Of a DNA stretch of 64,000 nt, positions 34,836-43,258 are shown in pieces (positions within the stretch are counted from its first letter, which is position 1; the number at the start of each line of letters is the position of its first letter). The notes beneath the pieces are model-generated. The model was not told where the DNA came from. It did not search any database and worked only from the letters and a program-made list of their open reading frames with translations. Source of the DNA: Desulfovibrio sp. (GTDB lineage Bacteria; Desulfobacterota; Desulfovibrionia; Desulfovibrionales; Desulfovibrionaceae). Made by a program: the position numbers and the translations under genes. The DNA lies in the NCBI GenBank assembly GCA_017454855.1, contig JAFTCE010000174.1, forward strand, positions 1 through 64,000, given 5' to 3'.

Positions 34836-35588
34836 ATGGACAAAATCGACCTCAAGGAACGCATCGAAACCCTGGCCCGACCAGTGGTACAAGCACTCGG
34901 CCTGAATATCTGGGGCCTTGAAATCGTCCCCGGCGCACGCCTGCTGGTGCGCCTCTATGTGGACAGGCCAGGGCCGTTGACGTCTGCGGCAGACCAAGAG
35001 CCAGGCCGCAGTGCGCCGCCTTCCCAAACCGCTGCTCTTTCCTCTCAGGGCTTAGACCCCGGTCAACTCTTTCCTGTCCTTTCGGCCACAGTGGACGACT
35101 GTGCGGAAATTTCTCGCCATCTCTCTCTGGCTCTGGATGTGGAGGACTGCCTGGCCGAACCCTATGTGCTGGAGGTTTCTACTCCCGGCCTTGCGCGGCG
35201 CTTTTTCCGCCTTGCGCAAATGATTCCCTATGTGGGGGATGTGCTGGACGTACGCCTGCGTGGCGGACAGAATGGCCAAGAGGGCGAAGCCCAAAGGCCG
35301 CACGCCAGCCGTCTGCGCGGTGTGCTTCTGGCCGTGGAAGACGCCGCCTTTACCCTACGCCTGGCATCCGTGACCCCGGAAGGGGAGGTTCTGCAGGAAG
35401 CCGAAACCGTACGCATTGCCTGGACTGGCGTGGTCAAAGCCTGCCGGGTGCCAGTGTTTTGCCAGCCACTCAGGCCGGGCAAGAGTGGCAAAAAGGCAGG
35501 CGGCAGAGCTGCCTCCTCAAAAAGGCTGACGGGCAACAATATTTCTGCGTCGTGGCGCGCAACGGTCGGAGGAAGTCATGAATCTTGA
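34836..35588 (+). CDS. rimP: Ribosome maturation factor RimP
   Basis: The 250-residue protein assists 30S subunit maturation. The core motifs are present: the N-terminal RIETLARPVVQALGLNIWGLEI, the conserved VLEVSTPGLARRFF and the SH3-like C-terminal domain. It is much longer than the usual 150 residues because of an insertion of about 35 low-complexity residues after YVDRPGPL and a basic Lys/Gly/Ser tail. The ATG at 34836 gives the canonical MDKIDL start; the Shine-Dalgarno is distant. It overlaps nusA by 11 bases. Confidence 0.92.
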   Translation: MDKIDLKERIETLARPVVQALGLNIWGLEIVPGARLLVRLYVDRPGPLTSAADQEPGRSAPPSQTAALSSQGLDPGQLFPVLSATVDDCAEISRHLSLALDVEDCLAEPYVLEVSTPGLARRFFRLAQMIPYVGDVLDVRLRGGQNGQEGEAQRPHASRLRGVLLAVEDAAFTLRLASVTPEGEVLQEAETVRIAWTGVVKACRVPVFCQPLRPGKSGKKAGGRAASSKRLTGNNISASWRATVGGSHES

Positions 35589-37047
35589 ACTCAAAAAGGC
35601 CATTGACCAAATCAGCAAGGACAAGGGCCTGGATCGGGACATGCTCGTCACTACCCTGGAAGAAGCCGTACGCACGTCGGTGCAGCGTCGTTTTAACGAC
35701 AATATCGACGTGGAAGTTAACTATAATGAGGAAACCGGGGACATCGAAGTTTACCAGTTCAAAGTTGTCATGGAAGACGGCGACGTGGCCAACGACGACA
35801 CGCAAATTGAACTCTCCGAGGCGCGCCTCCACGACCCTTCGGTGCAGATTGACGACGAAGTTGGCTTTCGTGTACGTGTGGAAGACCTTGGCCGTATTGC
35901 GGCCCAATCGGCCAAGCAGGTGATCATTCAGCGTATGCGCGATGCCGAGCATGAAATCATTTATAATGAATATAAAGATCGCATAGGCGAGATTGTTTCC
36001 GGCAATGTGCAGCGCCGCGACAGGGGCGGTTGGGTGGTCAACCTTGGCCGTACCGAAGCCATCCTGCCCCGCGAGGAGCAGATTCCTCGCGAACACTTCA
36101 AGCGCGGGGATCGTGTGCAGGCCCTGATCATCAAAGTATGTACCGAGGGCCGGGGTCCGCAGGTGGTCATTTCCCGCGCGCACCGCGATTACATGGCCGC
36201 GCTTTTCCGCCGCGAAGTGCCGGAAGTTGACGATGGCGTGGTGCAGATCATGGGTGTGGCCCGCGATCCTGGTTCCAGGGCCAAGGTGGCCGTGTTCTCG
36301 CGCGAGCGCGAAGTTGATCCGGTGGGCGCTTGCGTGGGTGTGCGCGGTTCGCGTATCCAAAACGTGGTTCAGGAGCTACACAACGAACGCATTGACATTG
36401 TGGTCTGGAGTCCGGACATGGCAACCTATGCCCGCAATGCTCTGGCACCTGCCATAGTCACGCGCATCATCGTCGATGAGGAAAGCAAACTGCTGGAAGT
36501 CATCGTCCCCGACGACCAGCTGACCAACGCCATTGGGCGCAAGGGGCAGAATGTCAAGTTGGCCGCGCGCCTGCTGGGCTGGAAGGTCGATATCTTCACA
36601 GAATCCCGCTACAACGAAGTCAACGCCATTGGCCACGGCCTGGAGCAGGTGGCCAGCGTGGCAGAAATTTCTCTGGAGACCATGTTGGCGGCCGGCTACA
36701 CCTCCCTGGACAAGCTTCGCGCAGCATCGGATCAGGAATTGGCCGACGCGCTGACCATCAGCGCCAATCGCATTGCCGACCTACGCGCTGCCGTGAACTT
36801 CCTGGCGCCCGTGGTAGAAAAAGAGCAGGAATCTTCTGCCGTGAACACCCTCAAACCGGCAGGAGCAGAGGCTGAAGCAGATGCTGAAAACGCAGTTGAG
36901 TCCGAAGCCGCAGTTGACAACGAAGACGGCGAGGCTGCAGCAGAGGCTGAGGAGGCTGTACCGACCGAAGACGCGGTTGACGACGAAGACGATGCGATGG
37001 GCGAGATGGGCAGGCAGCAAGCAGGCGGGACGCATGTTGATGATTGA
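35578..37047 (+). CDS. nusA: Transcription termination/antitermination protein NusA
   Basis: The 489-residue protein binds RNA polymerase and nascent RNA, promoting pausing, termination or antitermination. Domains in order are the N-terminal polymerase-binding region, S1 (about 135-200), KH1 and KH2 (with GVRGSRIQNV and IGRKGQNVKLA), a helix-hairpin-helix segment near 365-410 and a Glu/Ala/Asp-rich acidic tail from about 425. In other bacteria NusA controls its own operon, which makes the leader hairpin relevant. It is preceded by GGAGG within the rimP end. Confidence 0.96.
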   Translation: MNLELKKAIDQISKDKGLDRDMLVTTLEEAVRTSVQRRFNDNIDVEVNYNEETGDIEVYQFKVVMEDGDVANDDTQIELSEARLHDPSVQIDDEVGFRVRVEDLGRIAAQSAKQVIIQRMRDAEHEIIYNEYKDRIGEIVSGNVQRRDRGGWVVNLGRTEAILPREEQIPREHFKRGDRVQALIIKVCTEGRGPQVVISRAHRDYMAALFRREVPEVDDGVVQIMGVARDPGSRAKVAVFSREREVDPVGACVGVRGSRIQNVVQELHNERIDIVVWSPDMATYARNALAPAIVTRIIVDEESKLLEVIVPDDQLTNAIGRKGQNVKLAARLLGWKVDIFTESRYNEVNAIGHGLEQVASVAEISLETMLAAGYTSLDKLRAASDQELADALTISANRIADLRAAVNFLAPVVEKEQESSAVNTLKPAGAEAEADAENAVESEAAVDNEDGEAAAEAEEAVPTEDAVDDEDDAMGEMGRQQAGGTHVDD

Positions 37048-37282
37048 GCATCATGGCACAGCGCAAAATCAAGGCCCCGTGCGCATGTGCGTTATCTGCC
37101 GCCGTCGCTTGCCCAAAATAACTTTGCAGCGCCATGTGTTGTCGGCAGAAGGGATTTTGACGTTAGACGCTGAACAAATCAGTCCGGGCAGGGGCTGGTA
37201 TGTGTGTTCCGACCTGGTCTGCGCGGCAAAATTTGCAAAATACAGGCCGGGAAGGCGGCGCAAGGGGGGGGATAAACCATGA
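37034..37282 (+). CDS. ylxR: YlxR family RNA-binding protein
   Basis: The 82-residue protein has the DUF448 core [18 protein letters not shown] and [15 protein letters not shown], a small basic fold usually encoded between nusA and infB. YlxR is a nucleic-acid-binding protein; in Bacillus it has been linked to gene regulation. The start at 37034 overlaps nusA by 14 bases, and the stop overlaps the infB start as ATGA. Confidence 0.9.
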   Translation: MLMIEHHGTAQNQGPVRMCVICRRRLPKITLQRHVLSAEGILTLDAEQISPGRGWYVCSDLVCAAKFAKYRPGRRRKGGDKP

Positions 37283-40200
37283 GTGAAGACAGGATAAAGA
37301 TTAAGGATTTGGGAGTAGACCTCTCCCTGGATCCCAAGGACGTGCTGCGAGCCGCGCAGAGCATGGGCATGACGGCAAAAACGCCGCAAGGTTCGGTCAG
37401 CCTGGCCGAGGCAACTCGGCTACGCGAACACTTTGCAGCCCAGAAAAGAGCCGAGGAAGATCGTAACGGTCGCCCTCGTGTCATCGTACGCCGCCGTCGC
37501 CGCGATGCCCAGGAAACCCAGGCATCTGCCGAGACAGTCGCCGAGTCAAAAACGCCCTCGAGCCGAACGCCTGGCGGCAAGCCCCAGGAGAGCCGAGCGT
37601 CCGGCGACACCCCCCAAGTTGGCAGACCCGACCAAGAATCCGCAACGCGCACACCTGCTGTCGGCGATGTGGCTTCGGGCAACAAGACAAATCAGCGATC
37701 CGCTGCGCCACGACAGCGTCCTACCAGGCCCGCCATCAACGCCACGGCGCGCGTCATCCAACGTCCCTCCGCTCCCCTTGCCCCAACAGATTCTGCGACA
37801 AAGCCAGAACCGCAAAGCTCCCAGGCAGCCAGCCCTGGCGATGTTCCCGCCGCGCTGCAGGCCCAAAGTACGCACGCCGAAGCTGCCATGCCCACCACTG
37901 CCCGGCCCGATCCCCGCTCCGAACCAACTACGCTTCAGGATCCAGGGCAAGCCGCCCAAGGTGCGCAAGAAGGTGCTACGCAGGAAGTCGGCGCGCTTGC
38001 AGCACAGCAAGAGCGTGCAGAACCTGCCCCAGAACATGCCAGCCCACAGGCCACGCCTGACCAGGGACTCGAGACATCTGCCCCAAGTCCTGCGGCCATG
38101 TCCGGCGAAACCCAAGCCGATCGTTCAGGTCAAGTTCAGGAGGCATTGGCGGACGCTGCTCTGCCCGAGGCTTCTACGCCGTCCGTCGTGACTGGCCAAA
38201 GCCGCGAAGGTCGGCAGGAGGGCGACAGCGCTGAGGGCAAAGAAGCTCAGAATGCCAAGGACGCCCGCGAACCACGCGAAGGCCGCGACCAGCGCTCTGG
38301 GAAAAACCGCGCCGAGGGCAAGAGGGGCAAGGTGGCCACCCCCCAGGTGCGCATCATTTCGCGGCCCAGTCCCGAGGCCGTGACTGCGGCACGACCAACC
38401 CGACGCAGCGATGCCCGACCGGCGCCGACCAAGGAGGCTGCTCCGCGTCCTGGCCGTTCTTCCGGCCCAGGACGATCCTTTGTCAACCGGAATTCTGGCT
38501 ATGCCCAGCAGCCAGGCCCCGCTTCTTTGGACGGTCGCGAGGGCCAGAGCAAGAAGAAGCGCAACAAGGGGCGGCGCACGGTTGACTTTCAGTCCGGTGA
38601 TTTTGGTCGCCACGGCCTGGACGAGGACGACACGACGCGCATGAACCGCAGTAGAGGCCGCCGCAAGCCCTCTAAGCCTGCGGTACCTGCTGCGCCCCAG
38701 GTCACCCAGCCCATCAAGGCGGCCAAGCGCAAGATTCGCGTGACCGAAGCCATTCGCCTCTCGGATCTCGCGCATCAGATGGGACTCAAGGCCACGGAGA
38801 TCATCAAGCTCCTCTTCAACATGGGCGTCATGGCGACCATCAACCAATCCCTAGATATCGACACGGCCACCCTGGTGGCAGCCGAATTCAACTACGAAGT
38901 GGAAAAGGCGGGTTTTTCCGAAGACGATTACCTGCTCCCCAAGGAAGCGGACGCCCCGGAAAGCCTCAAGCCCAGGCCACCGGTGGTGACCATTATGGGC
39001 CATGTGGATCACGGCAAGACCTCGCTTTTAGACGCCATCCGCAAGTCCAACGTGACCAGCGGCGAGGCCGGCGGCATCACCCAGCACATTGGCGCCTACC
39101 ATGTCCGCACCAAACGTGGGGAAATCGTCTTTCTGGACACGCCAGGACACGAGGCATTCACGGCCATGCGTGCCCGCGGTGCCCAAGTCACGGACTTGGT
39201 CATCCTGGTCGTGGCGGCAGACGATGGCGTCATGGAGCAGACCCGCGAGGCCATCAACCACTCCAAGGCCGCCGGTGTGCCCATCATGGTTGCCGTGAAC
39301 AAGATGGACAAGCCCGGGGCTGATCCGGATCGTGTGTTGCGCGAACTCTCCGAACTCGGCCTGCAGCCTGAAGACTGGGGCGGCGACACTATTGTGGCCA
39401 GGGTTTCGGCTAAGACCCGCCAGGGTCTGGACGATTTGCTGGAAATGGTTGCCCTGCAGTCGGAAATTATGGAACTCAAGGCCAATCCGGATAAGCCTGC
39501 GCGTGGACACATCATCGAGGCCAGATTGGACAAAGGCCGCGGCCCGGTGGCCACGGTGCTGATCCAAGAGGGTACGCTGCACCAGGGCGACAACTTTGTC
39601 TGCGGTGCTTTTTCCGGTCGGGTGCGCGCCCTGATCAACGACCAGGGCAAAAAGGTGAAGGATGCTGGTCCGTCCCTGCCCGTGGAGGTGCAGGGTTTTG
39701 AGGGCGTTCCGGAGGCCGGCGAAGAATTCTTCGCTGTGGCGGACGAAAAGGTCGCTCGACGCATTGCCGACGGTCGTGCGGCCAAGCTGCGCGAACACGA
39801 GCTGGCCAGCGAGTCACGCGTCACCCTGGAGACCTGGTCGCAGAAGTTGCACGAGCAGGAGACTTTGGTTCTCAACCTCCTGGTCAAGGCCGACGTCCAG
39901 GGCAGTCTGGAAGCCATCACCGAGGCCGTGAACAAGTTGAGTACGGACAAGGTACGCATCAATGTGGTTCACGGCGGCACAGGGGCCATTTCCGAGTCTG
40001 ATATCCTCCTGGCCACAGCCTCCCAGGCCATCATCATTGGCTTCAACGTGCGGCCCACGGCAAAAATCAAGGACGTGGCTGAACGCGAAAATGTTGACAT
40101 CCGCTTCTATGACATCATCTACAAGCTTGTGGACGACATCCGCAGCGCCATGACGGGTATGCTCGCACCGGTGCAGCGCGAAGTCTACCTTGGCCAGGTG

Positions 40201-40476
40201 GAGGTGCGCGAGACCTTCAACGTGCCCAAGGTGGGCGTTATTGCCGGCGCGTATGTGGCCGACGGCAAGATCACGCGCAATGCCGGAGCGCGCCTCTTGC
40301 GCGAGGGCGTGGTTGTCTACAGCGGCAAGGTCGCTTCCCTGCGCCGCTTCAAGGACGATGTTAAGGAAGTGGTCAAGGGCAATGAGTGCGGCGTGGGCCT
40401 GGAAAACTTTAACGATATCAAGATCGGCGACATCATCGACGCCTTTGAAACCGTACAAGAAGCGGCGACGTTGTAG
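37279..40476 (+). CDS. infB: Translation initiation factor IF-2
   Basis: The GTPase brings initiator tRNA to the 30S subunit. At 1065 residues it is long (E. coli 890): residues about 50-470 are a disordered stretch rich in Ala, Pro, Arg, Glu and Gln. A helical N-terminal IF2N domain is at the start and a second one at about 485-540. The G domain has GHVDHGKT (near 575), DTPGHE (near 620) and NKMD (near 673), followed by the C1 and C2 domains. It starts within the ylxR stop codon, showing tight coupling. Confidence 0.97.
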   Translation: MSEDRIKIKDLGVDLSLDPKDVLRAAQSMGMTAKTPQGSVSLAEATRLREHFAAQKRAEEDRNGRPRVIVRRRRRDAQETQASAETVAESKTPSSRTPGGKPQESRASGDTPQVGRPDQESATRTPAVGDVASGNKTNQRSAAPRQRPTRPAINATARVIQRPSAPLAPTDSATKPEPQSSQAASPGDVPAALQAQSTHAEAAMPTTARPDPRSEPTTLQDPGQAAQGAQEGATQEVGALAAQQERAEPAPEHASPQATPDQGLETSAPSPAAMSGETQADRSGQVQEALADAALPEASTPSVVTGQSREGRQEGDSAEGKEAQNAKDAREPREGRDQRSGKNRAEGKRGKVATPQVRIISRPSPEAVTAARPTRRSDARPAPTKEAAPRPGRSSGPGRSFVNRNSGYAQQPGPASLDGREGQSKKKRNKGRRTVDFQSGDFGRHGLDEDDTTRMNRSRGRRKPSKPAVPAAPQVTQPIKAAKRKIRVTEAIRLSDLAHQMGLKATEIIKLLFNMGVMATINQSLDIDTATLVAAEFNYEVEKAGFSEDDYLLPKEADAPESLKPRPPVVTIMGHVDHGKTSLLDAIRKSNVTSGEAGGITQHIGAYHVRTKRGEIVFLDTPGHEAFTAMRARGAQVTDLVILVVAADDGVMEQTREAINHSKAAGVPIMVAVNKMDKPGADPDRVLRELSELGLQPEDWGGDTIVARVSAKTRQGLDDLLEMVALQSEIMELKANPDKPARGHIIEARLDKGRGPVATVLIQEGTLHQGDNFVCGAFSGRVRALINDQGKKVKDAGPSLPVEVQGFEGVPEAGEEFFAVADEKVARRIADGRAAKLREHELASESRVTLETWSQKLHEQETLVLNLLVKADVQGSLEAITEAVNKLSTDKVRINVVHGGTGAISESDILLATASQAIIIGFNVRPTAKIKDVAERENVDIRFYDIIYKLVDDIRSAMTGMLAPVQREVYLGQVEVRETFNVPKVGVIAGAYVADGKITRNAGARLLREGVVVYSGKVASLRRFKDDVKEVVKGNECGVGLENFNDIKIGDIIDAFETVQEAATL

Positions 40477-40492
40477 TCGGACAGAGCGCGGC

Positions 40493-40789
40493 ATGAGCAT
40501 GTTTCTGGGAGTCCTGACCGTGGAGTTCAGCCTGGACGGCAACGACAACCTCAAGGCCAAAAGGCGCGTGGCCAACAGCCTCAAGCAGAAGGTCAGGAAC
40601 AGATTCAACGTCGCCATTGCCGAGGCCGGCAGCGAGGACAGCCTCACACGTCTGCGCCTGACTGCGGTCTCGCTGTCCAATGCCGAGGCCCATGTGCGCA
40701 GTCGCCTGGACAAATGCGCCTTGATGATGGAAGCCGTTTGCCCGGAAGAAATGATTGACAGCCAGGTGGAAGTTCATGTCCTGGAATGA
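40493..40789 (+). CDS. ylxP: YlxP/DUF503 family protein
   Basis: The 98-residue protein (MSMFLGVLTVEFSLDGNDNL, then KAKRRVANSLKQKVRNRFNVAIAE) matches the DUF503 family, small ferredoxin-fold proteins often encoded between infB and rbfA in Firmicutes. The family has been proposed to aid ribosome assembly. Here it directly precedes nrnA, with which it overlaps by 14 bases, and no rbfA follows it. Confidence 0.9.
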   Translation: MSMFLGVLTVEFSLDGNDNLKAKRRVANSLKQKVRNRFNVAIAEAGSEDSLTRLRLTAVSLSNAEAHVRSRLDKCALMMEAVCPEEMIDSQVEVHVLE

Positions 40790-41786
40790 AAACATCCCAA
40801 CCCGCTATGCTGCAGCAGCAGCGCGCATGGCGGCGGCCCTGGGTCAGCACGAGAGGCTGCTTCTTGCGGCCCATGCGCATCCCGACGGCGACGCCATTGG
40901 CGCCCTGGCCGCAGTCGGCTTTCTGCTCCGCGCTCTGGATCGGGCCTGTCTGCTCTATGTGCAACCCGGCATCCCGCAGGATCTCGCCTTTCTGAACATG
41001 CCTGTGCAGCCTATTACCAGCCTGCAGAATCTGCCCTGGACGCCAGAGGCCGTCTTGGTTCTGGACTGCGGCCAAGCGCAACGCCTGGGTTCGGAACTGG
41101 CCAGGGTTCTGCCGCAATGGCCCAGCCTGAACATCGACCATCACCCCGGCGAAGGTTTGGGAACGCTGGACAACTGGATTGAGCCAGAAGCTGCGGCCAG
41201 TGCCCAGCTCGTGGCCTATGTGGCCTTGGCCGCCGACGTTCCTCTGAAAGGCGATCTGGCCAAAGCAGTGGCCCTGGGCCTGATTACCGACACCGGCGGG
41301 TTCCGCCACAGCAATACCAGCGCCGACGTCCTGCGCTTGGCCAGCCATCTGGTCGATGCGGGTTGTGACCTGCCAGGTCTGCGCGAACGCCTGGAAAACA
41401 CCTGGAGTCTGGGGCGCATGCGCCTTTGGGGCTTGCTCATGCAGCGCGTCCAGATCCTGCGCAAGGGCAGTGTTGCCTTCTGCGCTGTTTCTCTGGACGA
41501 TCTCGCCGCCACCCACACGCGACGCGAAGACCTTGAGGGCTTTGTGGAGCAGCTCCGCCAACTCCGCGGCACACGAGTGGCCATCCTCCTGCGCCAGGAA
41601 GCCAGGGATGGCTGCAAGTTCAGTTTGCGTTCCTGTGGCAGCGTGGACGTGCGTCAAGCGGCAGTAGCCTTGGGTGGTGGCGGACATCGCAATGCTGCTG
41701 GCGGAATTCTTGACCTGGACATGGCCCAAGCCCAAGCCGTACTGCTCGCTGCCGTCAGTCGCGAGCTGGACAGGGAGCAGGCATGA
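40776..41786 (+). CDS. nrnA: DHH/DHHA1 phosphoesterase, NrnA-like
   Basis: The 336-residue protein has the DHH domain (AAHAHPDGDAIGAL, VLDCGQ, NIDHHPGEG, ITDTGGFRHSNT) and the DHHA1 domain with GGGGHRNAAGG near the C-terminus. NrnA enzymes degrade nano-RNA of 2-5 nucleotides and dephosphorylate pAp. The ATG at 40776 lies inside the ylxP end. The stop shares an ATGA overlap with truB, so it is translated as part of the ribosome/RNA operon. Confidence 0.94.
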   Translation: MSWNENIPTRYAAAAARMAAALGQHERLLLAAHAHPDGDAIGALAAVGFLLRALDRACLLYVQPGIPQDLAFLNMPVQPITSLQNLPWTPEAVLVLDCGQAQRLGSELARVLPQWPSLNIDHHPGEGLGTLDNWIEPEAAASAQLVAYVALAADVPLKGDLAKAVALGLITDTGGFRHSNTSADVLRLASHLVDAGCDLPGLRERLENTWSLGRMRLWGLLMQRVQILRKGSVAFCAVSLDDLAATHTRREDLEGFVEQLRQLRGTRVAILLRQEARDGCKFSLRSCGSVDVRQAAVALGGGGHRNAAGGILDLDMAQAQAVLLAAVSRELDREQA

Positions 41787-42781
41787 GCAAGGTCGGGGAC
41801 GCAAATACCTGCCTGGCCCCCAGGCCACACGAGCAGAGCGCGGGCGGTGAGGCCACAAGCAGACCACGTGTCAACCAGGTGCTGCCGCAGTTGGACGGGG
41901 TTTTGGCCCTGGACAAGCCTTCAGGGCCAACGTCAGGCCGTTGCCTTGCAGCGCTCAAGCGTCTGGGCCAACGCAAGATTGGTCATGCCGGTACCTTAGA
42001 TCCCCTGGCCGGGGGCGTACTCGTGGTCTTGCTTGGCCAGGCGACCAAAATTTCCGGCTGCCTGTTGGAAGATTCCAAGGACGGTGGCAAGGTCTATGCG
42101 GGCACAGTGCGCCTGGGGCAGATCAGCGCTACCTGGGACTGCCAAGGCGATATTCTGGAGGAGCGGCCCTGGGATCACGTACGACCCGAAGACGCAGCCC
42201 GCGAAGTAGCGGCCTGGTGTCAGCTCACGGAACAGGACGTGCCGCCCTTTTCCGCCGCCAAGCACCAAGGCCAGCCCTTGTACAAGCTGGCGCGCAAGGG
42301 CCTGCCCACCCCGGCCAAGGTCAAACGCATACAGATTTCCCGAGCTGAGGCGCTGGAAGTGCGCCTGCCCTGGATACGCTTTCGGGTCGCATGCAGTTCC
42401 GGCACCTATGTACGCTCCCTGGCCCACAGCTTGGGGATGCGTCTGGGATGTGGTGCCGTACTCACAGAACTGACCCGTGAATACAGTCACCCCTTTGGTC
42501 TGGACGCAGCCTGCCCCCTGGCGGACATCCTGGCCGACCCTGGGCTACTCGTCGAGCGGCTTCGCCCGCTGGGTGATGCCTTGCCCCACTGGCCTTGTGT
42601 GACGCTCAGCGCCGCAGAAGCCAGAGCCGTACGCCAAGGTCAGCCCATACCTTGCGGCCAACAGGCAGCCGAGCGTGCCCTGCTCCTGGAGCGTGGCCAA
42701 GCCCTGGCCCTGGCTAGGCGCACCATGACCGCTAAAGGGTTCTGCTGGACGATCCAAAGAGGACTGTGGAATCAACCCTAA
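41783..42781 (+). CDS. truB: tRNA pseudouridine(55) synthase
   Basis: The 332-residue enzyme makes pseudouridine at position 55 in the T arm of tRNAs. Catalytic Asp73 is in KIGHAGTLDPLAGG, and the motifs PPFSAAKHQGQPLYKLARKG and VACSSGTYVRSLAHSLG are intact. About 36 extra residues precede the family start near DGVLALDKPSGPTS. It overlaps nrnA by four bases and is followed by rpsO after 18 bases. Confidence 0.96.
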   Translation: MSKVGDANTCLAPRPHEQSAGGEATSRPRVNQVLPQLDGVLALDKPSGPTSGRCLAALKRLGQRKIGHAGTLDPLAGGVLVVLLGQATKISGCLLEDSKDGGKVYAGTVRLGQISATWDCQGDILEERPWDHVRPEDAAREVAAWCQLTEQDVPPFSAAKHQGQPLYKLARKGLPTPAKVKRIQISRAEALEVRLPWIRFRVACSSGTYVRSLAHSLGMRLGCGAVLTELTREYSHPFGLDAACPLADILADPGLLVERLRPLGDALPHWPCVTLSAAEARAVRQGQPIPCGQQAAERALLLERGQALALARRTMTAKGFCWTIQRGLWNQP

Positions 42782-42799
42782 TTCCAAGGAGAAAATGCT

Positions 42800-43069
42800 G
42801 TGGTCATGGATGCCGAAGCCAAGAGGACGGTCATTGAAGCGCACGCCAAGCACCCGGGGGACACTGGCTCTCCGGAAGTGCAGGTAGCTCTGCTTACGGC
42901 CCGCATTGAGGGCTTAACCGGGCATTTCAAGGTGCATACCAAGGACTTCCACTCACGCACCGGCCTGCTCAAGCTCGTAGGCCGTCGTCGTAACATCCTC
43001 AATTATTTGCGAAAGAAAGATATTCAGCGCTATCGTGCCCTGATCGAAAAACTCGGCTTGCGCAAATAG
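42800..43069 (+). CDS. rpsO: Ribosomal protein S15
   Basis: The 89-residue protein binds 16S rRNA in the platform of the 30S subunit. The family motifs [34 protein letters not shown] and LNYLRKKD are present. GTG at 42800 (MVMDAE) is chosen because it lies eight bases from AAGGAG; ATG 42806 would be too distant. In many bacteria S15 represses its own mRNA, and the truB-rpsO gap is short. An intrinsic terminator separates it from pnp. Confidence 0.97.
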   Translation: MVMDAEAKRTVIEAHAKHPGDTGSPEVQVALLTARIEGLTGHFKVHTKDFHSRTGLLKLVGRRRNILNYLRKKDIQRYRALIEKLGLRK

Positions 43070-43076
43070 TCATCTC

Positions 43077-43106
43077 CAGGGGGGCTTTTGGCCCCCTTGT
43101 TTTTTC
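43077..43106 (+). terminator. Intrinsic terminator between rpsO and pnp
   Basis: AGGGGG and CCCCCT flank GGCTTTTGGC-like bases (43078-43096), followed by TTGTTTTTT. It lies eight bases after the rpsO stop, so pnp may be expressed by read-through or from its own promoter in the 190-base gap. Confidence 0.8.
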
Positions 43107-43258
43107 TGCCGCAGCAGGAGGCGCAAACCCTGGCTGCGGACGCTGGACACAATTTTGCCCAACGCTTTTTTACCTCAACCAAGGCCCGCAAGGGGTCAGA
43201 CACGCGCCCCAAGGGAACTCGGAACGTCAGCCCCAGTCCTTCGGCGCAAAGGAAACGT

